Of a DNA stretch of 64,000 bases, positions 16,723 through 25,853 are shown piece after piece. Location: assembly GCF_000344805.1 (NCBI RefSeq), contig NC_020453.1, forward strand, positions 6,171,001-6,235,000, given 5' to 3'. The position numbers were made by a program, and so were the translations under genes. The first letter of the stretch is position 1. Each line of letters begins with the position of its first letter. The notes beneath the pieces are model-generated. The model was given only the letters and a program-made list of their open reading frames with translations, was not told where the DNA came from and searched no databases. The DNA is from Bradyrhizobium oligotrophicum S58. Its GTDB lineage: Bacteria > Pseudomonadota > Alphaproteobacteria > Rhizobiales > Xanthobacteraceae.

Positions 16723-18132
16723 ATGCTGAACGAGACGCGATCCGGACGGATGTCGGCGCCGGAATTCCTGCAGGGGCTGATCGACACGCTGACCCAGCGC
16801 GGACGATCGGTGCTCGGCATCAAGCCGCCGCGCCACACCGGCGAGGATCCGGACCTCGAACTGCTCGGCGAGGCGCTGCTGTCGCGGCGCGGCGAGGCCT
16901 CGGGCGTCGCCATCGCGCAGTCGCTGCTCGCGGCGTTCGAGCGGGCGAAAGAACCGGAGCGGCTCAAATTCCTGTCCTCGCTGGCCGACCGGTTCGGGCC
17001 CGACCGCCGCGCGGTCGAGCTCGCGATCGCGGCCTACAAGAGCGAGGACGGCGGCGCGGGCAAGAAGATCGAGGCCCTGCACGCCGCGGCCGAGCCGCGG
17101 CGGCAGGAGCTGATCCGCCGGCTCAACCTGGCGCCCGGCGGCACCGCGTCGCTGGTGCGCATGCGCGAGGTGCTGCTGTCGCTGCTGTCGAAGCACCCGG
17201 AGCTGCAGGCGGTGGACGACGATTTCGTGCATCTGTTCTCGTCCTGGTTCAACCGCGGCTTCCTGGTGCTGCGGCCGATCGACTGGACGACATCGGCCAA
17301 CATTCTCGAAAAGATCATCCGTTACGAGGCGGTCCACGCCATCCAGGACTGGGACGATCTGCGCAACCGCCTGCAGCCGGCCGACCGCCGCTGCTACGCC
17401 TTCTTCCATCCGCAATTGGTCGACGAGCCCCTGATCTTCGTCGAGGTCGCGCTGACCAAGCAGATTCCGGGCGCGATCGGCCCGCTGCTGGACAAGGAGC
17501 GCCAGGCCATCGACGCCCGCGAGGCGACCACGGCGGTGTTCTATTCGATCTCGAACACGCAGAAGGGCCTGGCCGGCGTCTCCTTTGGCAACTTCCTGAT
17601 CAAGCAGGTGGTGCAGGATCTCATGCGCGAGCTGCCGAACCTGACGACCTTCGTGACGCTGTCGCCGGTGCCGAGCTTCGCCAACTGGGTCAAGCGCGAG
17701 CTGAAGGCGGAGGCATCGACCGCGATCGACGATGACACCCGGCGCGCGCTGGCGGCGATCGAGGCCGGCGGCGACATCGCCCACGCCAAGGAGCCGCTCA
17801 CCGCGCTCGCCGCCTACTACTTCCTCAAGGCGAAGCTGCCCTCGGGCAAGCCCGTCGATCCCGTCGCCCGCTTTCATCTCGGCAATGGCGCGCGGCTGGA
17901 GCGGTTGAATTTCATGGGCGACGCCTCACCCAAGGGCCTCAAGCAATCTCATGGACTGATGGTCAACTATCTCTACGCGCTGGAGCACATCGAGGCGAAC
18001 CACGAGGCCTTCGCGGAGGCCGGCACCGTCATCGCCTCGCAACAGGTCAAGAAGTCGCTGCGCGCCAAGCTGGCGTCGCAGGACCTGGTGCCCAGCCCGC
18101 AGACCAACTCGCAACGGAAGATCTCGTCATGA
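16723..18132 (+). CDS. matA: Malonyl-CoA decarboxylase
   Basis: 469 residues from the ATG at 16723, chosen because GGAG stands nine bases before it; an ATG at 16708 in frame lacks such a site. Converts malonyl-CoA to acetyl-CoA and CO2. The helical N-terminal domain runs to about residue 165 and is followed by the acyltransferase-like catalytic domain; family motifs are FFHPQLVDEPLIFVEVAL, YSISNTQKGLAGVSFGNFLIK, the Ser-containing LSPVPSFANWV and the His in RFHLGNGARLERLNFMGD. The stop overlaps the matB start (ATGA). Part of the malonate pathway encoded by this operon. Confidence 0.93.
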   Translation: MLNETRSGRMSAPEFLQGLIDTLTQRGRSVLGIKPPRHTGEDPDLELLGEALLSRRGEASGVAIAQSLLAAFERAKEPERLKFLSSLADRFGPDRRAVELAIAAYKSEDGGAGKKIEALHAAAEPRRQELIRRLNLAPGGTASLVRMREVLLSLLSKHPELQAVDDDFVHLFSSWFNRGFLVLRPIDWTTSANILEKIIRYEAVHAIQDWDDLRNRLQPADRRCYAFFHPQLVDEPLIFVEVALTKQIPGAIGPLLDKERQAIDAREATTAVFYSISNTQKGLAGVSFGNFLIKQVVQDLMRELPNLTTFVTLSPVPSFANWVKRELKAEASTAIDDDTRRALAAIEAGGDIAHAKEPLTALAAYYFLKAKLPSGKPVDPVARFHLGNGARLERLNFMGDASPKGLKQSHGLMVNYLYALEHIEANHEAFAEAGTVIASQQVKKSLRAKLASQDLVPSPQTNSQRKISS

Positions 18133-19649
18133 CCTGGAACCTGTTCGACCGCCTGCTCGCCTCCGCCGCCTCGGATCAGTCGATCTGCATCGAAAATGAC
18201 GACGGCACCGCGCTGAGCTACGCGGAGCTGGCAGCCCTCAGCGGCCGCTTCGCAAACCTTCTCGCCAAGCTCGGGGTCGGCCCCGGCCACCGCGTCGCCT
18301 GCAAGGTCGAGAAATCCGTCGAGGCGATCGCGCTCTATCTGGCGACATTGCGCGCAGGCGCCGTCTACCTGCCGCTCAACACCGCCTACACGCCGGCCGA
18401 ATCCGAGTACTTCATTCGCGACGCCCAGCCGACGCTGATCGTATGCGATCCGAAGGAAAAGGCTGCGCTCGGCGCCATCACCGACAAGGCCGGCGGCCGC
18501 ATCGAAACGCTGGACCAGGACGGCAAGGGCTCCGTGGTAGACGCGGCCGCCGCCTGCCCGAGCGAGTTCGAGACGGTCGCGCGCGCCAAGGACGATCTCG
18601 CCGCGATCCTCTACACGTCAGGCACGACCGGACGGTCGAAAGGCGCCATGCTGACGCACGGCAACCTGGTCTCCAATGCACTAACCCTGGTCGAGCAATG
18701 GCGCTACACAAGCGACGACGTGCTGATCCACGCGCTGCCGGTCTATCACATTCACGGGTTGTTCGTGGCCGGCAACGTCACCTTCGCGGCGCGCGCACGC
18801 ATGATCTTCATGCAGAAATTCGATGCCGAGCGCATCTTGTCGGCGATGGCACGGGCCACCGTGCTGATGGGCGTGCCGACCTTCTATGTGCGCCTGCTGC
18901 AGAGCCCGAATCTGAGTCGCGCGTCCACCGCTCACATGCGGCTGTTCGTCGCCGGCTCCGCGCCGCTGCTGGCGGAAACCCATCGCGAGTGGCACGACCG
19001 CACCGGCCACGAGATCCTCGAACGCTACGGCATGACCGAGACCGGCATGATCACCTCCAACCCGTATGAAGGTCCGCGCATCCCGGGCTCGGTCGGCCGG
19101 CCGCTGCCGGGGGTCGAGGTGCGCATCGCCGATCCCGAGACGGGTACGCCACTTGGGGTCGACGAGGTCGGCATGATCGAGGTGAAGGGGCCGAACGTGT
19201 TTGCCGGCTATTGGCAGATGCCGGAGAAGACCGCGGCGGAATTCCGCGCCGACGGCTTCTTCATCACCGGCGACCTCGGCAAGATCGGCCGCGACAGCAC
19301 CGTGCAGATCGTCGGCCGCGGCAAGGACCTCATCATCTCCGGCGGCTTCAACGTCTACCCGAAGGAGATCGAGACCGAGATCGATGCCATTCCAGGCGTC
19401 ACGGAAAGCGCCGTCGTCGGCGTGCCGCATGCCGATTTCGGCGAAGGCGTCACCGCCGCCGTGGTTCGCACCCCCGGCGCATCGATCGATGAGCGCGCTA
19501 TCCTCAACGCGTTGTCCGGACGGCTGGCGAAGTTCAAGCAGCCGAAGCGCGTGATCTTCGTCGATCAGCTGCCCCGCAACACCATGGGCAAGGTGCAGAA
19601 GAACCTGCTGCGCGAGCGCTTCGCCGATCTCTATGCGGTCAAGGCTTGA
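18129..19649 (+). CDS. matB: Malonyl-CoA synthetase
   Basis: 506 residues of the ANL adenylating family. AMP-binding motif YTSGTTGRSKGAMLTHGN (about 160-178), LPVYHIHGLFVAGN, YGMTETGMITSNPYEG, the hinge motif GRGKDLIISGGFNVYPKE and the C-terminal catalytic Lys in PRNTMGKVQK are all visible. The RPGSVGRPLPGVEVRI context and overall length fit MatB, which joins malonate to CoA with ATP. It is the last gene of the mat operon, overlapping matA by four bases, and a strong hairpin follows it. Confidence 0.93.
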   Translation: MTWNLFDRLLASAASDQSICIENDDGTALSYAELAALSGRFANLLAKLGVGPGHRVACKVEKSVEAIALYLATLRAGAVYLPLNTAYTPAESEYFIRDAQPTLIVCDPKEKAALGAITDKAGGRIETLDQDGKGSVVDAAAACPSEFETVARAKDDLAAILYTSGTTGRSKGAMLTHGNLVSNALTLVEQWRYTSDDVLIHALPVYHIHGLFVAGNVTFAARARMIFMQKFDAERILSAMARATVLMGVPTFYVRLLQSPNLSRASTAHMRLFVAGSAPLLAETHREWHDRTGHEILERYGMTETGMITSNPYEGPRIPGSVGRPLPGVEVRIADPETGTPLGVDEVGMIEVKGPNVFAGYWQMPEKTAAEFRADGFFITGDLGKIGRDSTVQIVGRGKDLIISGGFNVYPKEIETEIDAIPGVTESAVVGVPHADFGEGVTAAVVRTPGASIDERAILNALSGRLAKFKQPKRVIFVDQLPRNTMGKVQKNLLRERFADLYAVKA

Positions 19650-19704
19650 ACGGAGCAGCCGTTCACGCGGCAGGCGGGAACGGTCGGCCCTGCTGAGATA
19701 AATG

Positions 19705-19731
19705 CGAAAGCCGCCCAAGAGGCGGCTTTCG
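19705..19731. terminator. Bidirectional terminator hairpin after matB
   Basis: A perfect 11-bp stem (CGAAAGCCGCC with GGCGGCTTTCG) and a five-base loop CAAGA, between the convergent matB and DoxX genes. The 3' flank is GTCTTCTC on the plus strand, moderately pyrimidine-rich, so it could serve both strands. Confidence 0.8.
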
Positions 19732-19755
19732 TCTTCTCATCGGTATGGTTCAAAG

Positions 19756-20226
19756 TCAGGCCGTGGCGGTCGCCGGCACGGCCGCGACGCCCGGCTTGAC
19801 CTGGCGCAGATGCACCTTCCAGGCCTCGATTGCCACCGCCAGCGAGGTGATCGCCCAGAATACGGGGTACTCATAGCCGCCGGTATTCCAGGTCCAGCCG
19901 AAGCCCTTCACGACCTGCAGCGCGTAGACGGCGAACAGCAGCAGCGCAGTGGCGCCGAGCGCGGCGAAGCGTGTGCAGATGCCGAGCACCAGGGCCACGC
20001 CGGCCGCGGATTCCGATACGGCAGCGATGACCACCCAGACCTCCGGCGGATGAAAGCCAGCCTTGGCGAAGAAGCCCGCGGTCGCGGCCGATACCGCGCC
20101 GGCTGCGAACTTTCCGGCGACATGAGGAAACAGAAACAAACCGCAAATGATGCGAAGAATGTTCAGACCATTCGACAAATCAAAATTTTCCGCCTTGATG
20201 CGGAAGTCGTCCTTGGTGAGCCACAT
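19756..20226 (-). CDS. DoxX family membrane protein
   Basis: 156 residues with four hydrophobic segments. LRIICGLFLFPHVAGKF near the N-terminus, AAVSESAAGVALVLGICTRFAALG in the middle and the GGYEYPVFWAITSLAVAI segment fit the DoxX/SURF4-like group. These are small inner-membrane proteins often linked to oxidoreductases, with no secure function. It is a single gene convergent with the mat operon, with a GGAG ribosome-binding site just upstream of its ATG on the minus strand. Confidence 0.82.
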   Translation of the reverse strand: MWLTKDDFRIKAENFDLSNGLNILRIICGLFLFPHVAGKFAAGAVSAATAGFFAKAGFHPPEVWVVIAAVSESAAGVALVLGICTRFAALGATALLLFAVYALQVVKGFGWTWNTGGYEYPVFWAITSLAVAIEAWKVHLRQVKPGVAAVPATATA

Positions 20227-20386
20227 GACTCAACTCCTTTCTGCTGGTCCCAGTGTTCCAGCGAAACGGGGCTCGGCCATTGCGGCAAATCAAACTCAAT
20301 CGCTGAAATACGCAGGACTGACCTGCAGATCGTGAGGCAGGGCTCTTCGCGCGAGGGGTGGTTGATACGGAGTTAAACGGCAGCTC

Positions 20387-22084
20387 TCAGGAGCTGCGCG
20401 CTCGGGACCAGATGTTTTCTGACTTCACAGCATCGATCGCGGTGGCCAACTCGTCGATCCGGTAGGGCTTCGACAGAATCCGGACACCTGCGTCCTTGGC
20501 CGCATGCACGGCCGCTCCTGAATAGCCGCTGGTCAGGAGAATGGGCATGTCGACCCGCCGCCGCTGGATCTCGCGCGCGAGCTCGACCCCATTCATGCCG
20601 CCCGGCATCATGACGTCCGAGAATACGAGGTCGACCGCGCGTCCGTCGGCGAGCGCGCCGAGCGCCGCTGCCGCACTGGATGCGCGGGTCACCTCGTAGC
20701 CGAGCTGGCGCAGCATCTCGCTCACGAGCGCCGCCACCTCATCGTCGTCCTCGACCAGAAGAATGCGACCCTCATCGCGATGACGGGGACGCGGTCGATG
20801 GAGGTCGACGAGATGGTGCTGATGCCGCGATGCCGCGTGCTCGGACCTCGGAAGGTACAAGGCGATCGTGGTGCCTCTGCCGAGCTCCGACTCGATGGAG
20901 ACGGTGCCGCGCGACTGCTTGACGAAGCCATAGACCTGAGCAAGCCCGAGGCCCGAGCCCTTGCCGACATCCTTGGTGGTGAAGAACGGCTCGAAAACGC
21001 GAAGGCGCACCTCGTCCGTCATTCCGGTGCCGCTGTCGATCACCGACAGGCGGACGTAGTCGCCAGCGACTTCGTCGTCCTTCCAATTCGGCAGGTTCTC
21101 ACCGCGCACGACGATCGTGCCGCCGGTGAGCATCGCGTCGCGCGCGTTGACGGCGAGATTGAGCACCACCAGTTCGAGCTCGCCGGGATCGACCTCGACG
21201 GGCCAGAGTGCGTCGGGAAAATCGAACTGCACATGGACGTCGCCGCGCAGGCTCCGATCGAGCAGCTCGCGCATGCCGCCGATCTGGCGGGCGATATCGA
21301 CCGGCTCGGGCCGCAGCTCCTGGCGACGGGAGAACGCAAGCAGCTGCCGGGTCAGGCTGGCACCACGCTGGGCGGCCTGGATCATTCCGTCCATCAGGCG
21401 CCGCCGCCGCGCCGGATCGGCCTGGCGATCCAGCATGTCGAGACCGCCGGAGATCACCATCAGCAGATTGTTGAAATCATGCGCGACGCCGCCGGTCAGC
21501 CGGCCGATCGCCTCGATCTTCTGGGCCTGGCGCAGCGTCTCCTCGACACGCGCGCGCTCGGCCATCTCGACACGCAGATGCTCGTTGGATTCGGCAAGCG
21601 CACGCGTGCGCTCCACCACCAGCCGTTCGAGCTCCTGCGCGGCCTGCTCGCGTGCCTCGATCAACGCGCGAATCTCGTATTGGCGGCGCCGCGCGCGCAT
21701 CGCCGACTGCACGGCGCTGGTCAGCGTGATCGGCTGGATCGGGCGCTCGAGCAATGAGACGTTGCGAAGCGCGCGCACGAGATTGCGTCGCCACGCGACG
21801 ACCGTGGGCTGCTCTCGGTGACTCGTCAGCACGATGAAAGGCAGGTCGGACCAGGCGGGCTGACGCTCGACCCATTGAGTGAGCTGAGCGGTATCCTTTG
21901 CGAACAGCCCCTCCTCGGTGAGGACGACCGCGCCGACACCTGCGCTCAACTCGCTGATCAGCTCCGTCAGACCGGAGCAGACCCACGTGTCGAGCTTGGC
22001 GCTTCGAAGCAGCTCCGCAGACGCAGGACCGTCGCGTCCGATCGGTGCGACGACGAGGACACGCTGGTCCCTCTCAGTTCCCAT
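20387..22084 (-). CDS. Hybrid histidine kinase with C-terminal receiver, partner of KaiC-like ATPase
   Basis: 565 residues from the ATG at 22084, which lies 11 bases inside the end of the KaiC-like gene. Order: a degenerate receiver-like domain (about 7-115) lacking the usual Asp and Lys; a coiled coil (about 125-180); HisKA with phosphoacceptor His192 in [11 protein letters not shown]; HATPase with Asn303 ([10 protein letters not shown]), IDSGTGM and [11 protein letters not shown]; and a receiver (about 430-545) with Asp480 in [11 protein letters not shown] and Lys529. No membrane segment, so it is cytoplasmic. The kinase-KaiC overlap implies a joint signalling output; no separate DNA-binding regulator is adjacent. 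Confidence 0.88.
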   Translation of the reverse strand: MGTERDQRVLVVAPIGRDGPASAELLRSAKLDTWVCSGLTELISELSAGVGAVVLTEEGLFAKDTAQLTQWVERQPAWSDLPFIVLTSHREQPTVVAWRRNLVRALRNVSLLERPIQPITLTSAVQSAMRARRRQYEIRALIEAREQAAQELERLVVERTRALAESNEHLRVEMAERARVEETLRQAQKIEAIGRLTGGVAHDFNNLLMVISGGLDMLDRQADPARRRRLMDGMIQAAQRGASLTRQLLAFSRRQELRPEPVDIARQIGGMRELLDRSLRGDVHVQFDFPDALWPVEVDPGELELVVLNLAVNARDAMLTGGTIVVRGENLPNWKDDEVAGDYVRLSVIDSGTGMTDEVRLRVFEPFFTTKDVGKGSGLGLAQVYGFVKQSRGTVSIESELGRGTTIALYLPRSEHAASRHQHHLVDLHRPRPRHRDEGRILLVEDDDEVAALVSEMLRQLGYEVTRASSAAAALGALADGRAVDLVFSDVMMPGGMNGVELAREIQRRRVDMPILLTSGYSGAAVHAAKDAGVRILSKPYRIDELATAIDAVKSENIWSRARSS

Positions 22085-23600
22085 CTCTCGTGCCCGTGTC
22101 AGCAATGAGGGATCCGGTAAAGCGCGGGTTGCCCGAAAAAATCCCGCTGAATTCCGTCAGCGGCGGACCGAGGGTGATGCCGGCGCGGCTCAAACGAAAC
22201 TCGCGAATCGTATGCTCGTGGTTTCCGCTGCGCTTCTTGACCACCGACAGAGCGCGGCGCACGGTCCCTGCCACCTCGAAATAGCGCAGCATCAACACCG
22301 CGTCGCTGAGATAGCTGATGTCCAGCGGCGTATCCATCGGTCCAACCAGGCCATGTTGCGCGAGGACGAGGATGGTCAGCACGCCTTGCTGGCCGAGATA
22401 GCTCAGGAGCTCGTGCATCTGCAGGATGAGAAAGCGCTCGTCCGGCATGGCATTGAGGTAGCCGTTGAGGCTGTCGATGATGATGATTTTGGCATTGTCG
22501 TGCTCGACGCTGCGACGCACGATGGCACCGAATTCGCCCGGTGACAGTTCCGCAGGATCGATCTGCTGAAGGTGAATGAGCCCGGAATTCATGTGTTGTT
22601 CGAGCGGCAGGCCGAGCGCTCGCGCCCGGGCCTCGACCGTGCCACGTCCCTCGTCGAACGCGAAGAAGACCGCGTGCTCGCCGCGCTCTGCCGCCGCAAT
22701 CGCATAGCTCAACGCGAGGGACGACTTGCCGACGCCGGCCCCGCCAATCAAGAGCGCATTGGTGCCGCGCTCCAGCCCTCCGCCCAGCAACTGATCGAGC
22801 TCGGCGCTGCCGCTCGGGGTGAACTCGCCGAGGAAAGATTTGTGATGCTCGGAGGCGACCAGGCGCGGAAAGATATTCAAGCCACCCTCGGCGATGGTGA
22901 AATCATGAAAACCACCGCGAAACGAGATGCCGCGCATCTTGATCACGCGCAACCGGCGGCGCTCCGCTCCATAGTCGATCGCAAGCTGCTCCAGCATCAC
23001 GACACCATGCGCAACCGAGTGAAGTTGCAGGTCGTCCTGCGACGACGACAGATCATCGAGCAGGATGACCGTGCAGTTGCGCTTGGCGAAGAAGTGCTTC
23101 AATGCGAGAACCTGACGGCGATAGCGCAACGGACTCTGCGCCAGCAACCGGAGCTCGGACAGGCTGTCGATCACGACCCGGGAGGGATCGAGGCGCTCGA
23201 CCTCCTTGAACACGAGACCGGTCGTCTCGCTGAGCTCCACCTCGGCCGGGTGGAATACGGTGAGCTCCCGCTCCGGATCGAGCGTCGTCTCGGGAGGGAC
23301 CAGTTCGAACACGTCGACGCCTTTGAGGGACCAGCCGTGCCGCTCGGCGACGACCTCCAGCTCCCGCTTGGTCTCGGACAGAGTGATGTAGAGCACCCGC
23401 TCGCCGAGGCTCGCGCCCTTGAGGAGAAACTGGAGCGCGATGGTGGTTTTTCCGGTCCCGGGCCGGCCCTCGTAGAGGTACAGCCTGTTGGGGTCGAGGC
23501 CACCGCCGAGGATGTCGTCGAGACCTTCGCTCCCGGTGGAAATGCGCGCGAGCCCCTTGGATCCGCCATGTTGCCTGCCGGCGATGACCTCCCCCGTCAT
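22074..23600 (-). CDS. kaiC: Two-domain KaiC-like RecA-superfamily ATPase
   Basis: 508 residues from the ATG at 23600. Two tandem KaiC domains: Walker A GRPGTGKTT (about 45-53) with Walker B RVVIDSL, and Walker A GGAGVGKSS (about 286-294) with IIIIDSL. The catalytic Glu pairs of cyanobacterial KaiC read Ser-Glu in the first domain (TLSET, 75-76) and Asp-Glu in the second (AFDEG, 316-317). The autophosphorylation pair Ser431-Thr432 aligns with Ser429-Tyr430 (DISYLSD). No KaiB or KaiA is nearby, so circadian timing is not implied. It overlaps the downstream histidine kinase gene. Confidence 0.88.
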   Translation of the reverse strand: MTGEVIAGRQHGGSKGLARISTGSEGLDDILGGGLDPNRLYLYEGRPGTGKTTIALQFLLKGASLGERVLYITLSETKRELEVVAERHGWSLKGVDVFELVPPETTLDPERELTVFHPAEVELSETTGLVFKEVERLDPSRVVIDSLSELRLLAQSPLRYRRQVLALKHFFAKRNCTVILLDDLSSSQDDLQLHSVAHGVVMLEQLAIDYGAERRRLRVIKMRGISFRGGFHDFTIAEGGLNIFPRLVASEHHKSFLGEFTPSGSAELDQLLGGGLERGTNALLIGGAGVGKSSLALSYAIAAAERGEHAVFFAFDEGRGTVEARARALGLPLEQHMNSGLIHLQQIDPAELSPGEFGAIVRRSVEHDNAKIIIIDSLNGYLNAMPDERFLILQMHELLSYLGQQGVLTILVLAQHGLVGPMDTPLDISYLSDAVLMLRYFEVAGTVRRALSVVKKRSGNHEHTIREFRLSRAGITLGPPLTEFSGIFSGNPRFTGSLIADTGTRDGN

Positions 23601-23698
23601 TGAAACGCTCCGTCGTGATGAATTTAGGCGAATGGCAATCAGACACCGCCCGCCGGACAGCACAGCGAGCCCGCAAGGGGAACACAATCGAGGTGCTT

Positions 23699-23717
23699 CG
23701 GGTTCCCGAGGAACCCG
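23699..23717. terminator. Possible terminator hairpin between YihY and kaiC genes
   Basis: A perfect 8-bp stem CGGGTTCC/GGAACCCG with a three-base loop lies about 95 bases beyond the stop of the minus-strand membrane protein gene and upstream of kaiC. There is no clear U-tract, so terminator function is uncertain. Confidence 0.4.
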
Positions 23718-23810
23718 GAGCCGGGGGCGATCAGGGTACAGGCGGTGCCAACGGAGTCGGGCCGGTTGCTGATTTGCAGCGCCCACCGGCGCCGACGTTC
23801 TCGCCCGTGG

Positions 23811-24944
23811 TCAGCTCGCGCGACCCACCGTGTCGGCCATGGTGGCGCCGCGCGCGCCCAGCGGCTGTTCGCGGCCGGTGGTCGTATCGCGGAGCGTCTG
23901 GTGCTCCAATTCGGCGTCGAGTTCGCCGCCGATCAGGATCACGATCGCCGAGATCCAGATCCAGGTCATGAAGCCGATCGCGGCGCCAAGCGACCCATAG
24001 GTGGCGTTGAAATTGCCGAAATTGGCCGCGTACCAGGAGAACAGCGCCGAGCCTCCGAGCCACAACGCAGCGGCAAGCGCGCTGCCCCAGCTGATCCAGC
24101 GCCATTTCGGCTCCTCGCGGTCCGGGCCATAGCGATAGATCAGCGCGAGGCCGAGCGAAACGCAGATGAAGATCGCCGGCCAGCGGCCGATGCGCAGCAG
24201 GAGGCCGGCGGCATCGGGCAGGCCCACATAGTTCAGCAACAGCGGAACGACGACGATCGCCGCGATGGCAAGCAACGCGAACAGGATCGCGCCGCCGGTG
24301 AACAGCAGCGAGATCGCGTTGAGCTTGATGAAGCCGCGCGTCTCGGGCTCGCGATAGACCACGTTGAGCGTATCGAACAGCGACTTCATCGCCGCATTTG
24401 CGCTCCAGAGCGAAATCGCGAGGCTGACCAGGAAGGTCACGCCCAGCGCCTGGCTGCCATTCGCGGAGACGCGCGTGAGCTGATCGCGCGCGATGTCGAT
24501 CGCGCCGCCAGGCAGCAGGCCCTGGAGTTGCTCGAGGTGGGCGGTGATCCTGGCGGGATCCGAAAACAGGCCGTACACCGCGACCAGCGCCGCAAGCGCG
24601 GGAAAGATCGCCAGCAACGTGTAGAAGGTCATGCCCGCGGCGAGCGCGACGATCCTGTGCTCGGTGACGTTCTCATACACGCGATACAGCACATCCTTCC
24701 AGCCGCGCGCCGGGATCTCCGAGGGCGAATCGGCAAGCCGTCCTCGCCCGTCGTCACCGGAGGCGCTGCCGATACGCTGGCCGCTGGGCTCCTCCGGGGG
24801 CCGTTGCTCGAAATACTGGATCAGCAATGCGAGCCCGAGCAGTGCCAGCATGCCTCCGGTGCCGGGTCCGCGCATGCGCGGCTCGCCGAACAAGCCCGCC
24901 GTGTCCTGACGTGCAACATCCGGCTTCTTGGATCGACCGAACAT
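23811..24944 (-). CDS. YihY/virulence factor BrkB family membrane protein
   Basis: 377 residues from the ATG at 24944. After a hydrophilic lead with one hydrophobic stretch (GMLALLGLALLIQYF), the core holds the YihY/BrkB pattern: HRIVALAAGMTFYTLLAIFPALAALVAVYGL, LWSANAAMKSLFDTLNVVYREPETRGFIKL, and NFNATYGSLGAAIGFMTWIWISAIVILIGGELDAELE. About six membrane segments follow. Earlier annotation of this family as ribonuclease BN is not supported. Inner-membrane protein of unknown transport or structural role. The frame continues upstream of 24944 but with low-complexity Arg/Pro sequence. Confidence 0.87.
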   Translation of the reverse strand: MFGRSKKPDVARQDTAGLFGEPRMRGPGTGGMLALLGLALLIQYFEQRPPEEPSGQRIGSASGDDGRGRLADSPSEIPARGWKDVLYRVYENVTEHRIVALAAGMTFYTLLAIFPALAALVAVYGLFSDPARITAHLEQLQGLLPGGAIDIARDQLTRVSANGSQALGVTFLVSLAISLWSANAAMKSLFDTLNVVYREPETRGFIKLNAISLLFTGGAILFALLAIAAIVVVPLLLNYVGLPDAAGLLLRIGRWPAIFICVSLGLALIYRYGPDREEPKWRWISWGSALAAALWLGGSALFSWYAANFGNFNATYGSLGAAIGFMTWIWISAIVILIGGELDAELEHQTLRDTTTGREQPLGARGATMADTVGRAS

Positions 24945-25230
24945 GAGGGAGCATCCGCTGTTGTCGCGGAAAGAAACCGGAGGAGTCCGCGAATGTTCCG
25001 GACGCTTCCGACCGCGCCGCTGCCGTTGCCGCAGCGCCCGCAGGAGGGGCGCGGGACGCGGGCAAGCGCACCTCGATCCGGCAAATAATCTCATCGGACG
25101 ATGAACGCGCGATCGCGACGGCGACACAACAGTTCGACACAAGAGTTAATGTGGCGCGCGAGGAACAGGCTTGTGCACCGCCGCGTTGCAACTTCACCTT
25201 CCAACCTCAGGGATACTCGAGGATAAACGC

Positions 25231-25476
25231 ATGCGCCGCCTGCTCTTCGCTTCGCTTTCTGCCACGGCCCTCCTCGCGGGTTTTGCCGCGATTTCCCCGG
25301 CGTCCGCCGCCCAGGATCGCTTCTGCCTGCAGGGCCGTGCCTGGGGCTATCCGGGCAACTGCCAGTACTCGACCTATCGCCAGTGCCAAGCCGCGGCCTC
25401 CGGCACCGACGCCGGCTGCGGCATCAACCCGGCCTACGCTTACGCGCGTCAGCGCGGCGGTTACTCGCGCTATTGA
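25231..25476 (+). CDS. DUF3551 small secreted protein
   Basis: 81 residues from the ATG at 25231, preceded by CGAGGATAAACGC. A clear signal peptide (MRRLLFASLSATALLAGFAA, cleavage near SASA-AQ) is followed by a cysteine-containing mature part with FCLQG, GYPGNCQYSTYRQCQAAASG and CGINP, the DUF3551 pattern that is abundant in Bradyrhizobium. Four cysteines suggest disulphides in the periplasm. Function unknown. It is divergent from the YihY-type gene and appears monocistronic. Confidence 0.85.
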   Translation: MRRLLFASLSATALLAGFAAISPASAAQDRFCLQGRAWGYPGNCQYSTYRQCQAAASGTDAGCGINPAYAYARQRGGYSRY

Positions 25477-25769
25477 GCCGGCGTCGATGAGCCCAGCTAC
25501 CTGTATCTGACCATGAAGATCACGATCGATTAACGGCGGCGTTGCGGCCGCCGCGATACTTTGCGTTCCCACGAGCTGCTCCCTCTGCGTTGCGGTAAGA
25601 GCTCGGGCGGGAACAACTCAGTGAAATTGTTTTCCATCACCTCAAGGCAAGCGGCATGTGGATGCTGCATTGCCGCTCACATTCTCCTCCTCCGCCGCCG
25701 ACAGGTGCGCGGAACATTGGACGTCGCCGTTGCTTATACGGCTGCGAAGTCAAACTGGAGGAGACCAAC
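25477..25769. other. Intergenic region, no gene recognised
   Basis: About 290 bases between the DUF3551 gene and the miniprotein. It is less GC-rich around 25610-25660 and ends in GGAGGAGACC, a strong ribosome-binding site for the miniprotein. No conserved frame is seen. Confidence 0.4.
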
Positions 25770-25844
25770 ATGGACGGACTGATTTATCTGGTGGGCCTGA
25801 TCGTGGTTGTCATGGCCATCCTGTCGTTCTTCGGCCTGCGCTGA
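25770..25844 (+). CDS. 24-residue membrane miniprotein
   Basis: The frame MDGLIYLVGLIVVVMAILSF plus FGLR encodes one hydrophobic helix with a single acidic residue at the start and Arg at the end. Support for translation is the near-ideal GGAGGAGACCAAC ribosome-binding site and the position ten bases before the next gene in the same direction. I recall similar tiny single-helix proteins in rhizobia. Likely an inner-membrane protein co-expressed with the larger membrane protein downstream; function unknown. Confidence 0.65.
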   Translation: MDGLIYLVGLIVVVMAILSFFGLR

Positions 25845-25853
25845 GGCTGCGTG

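Noticed and set aside
15313..17877. An 854-codon antisense frame under the TRAP and malonyl-CoA decarboxylase genes
   Set aside because: Low-complexity Arg/Gln/His sequence; the plus-strand genes are well conserved families.
20387..23600. A circadian KaiABC oscillator
   Set aside because: No KaiA or KaiB gene in the window and non-canonical phosphorylation and catalytic residues in KaiC.
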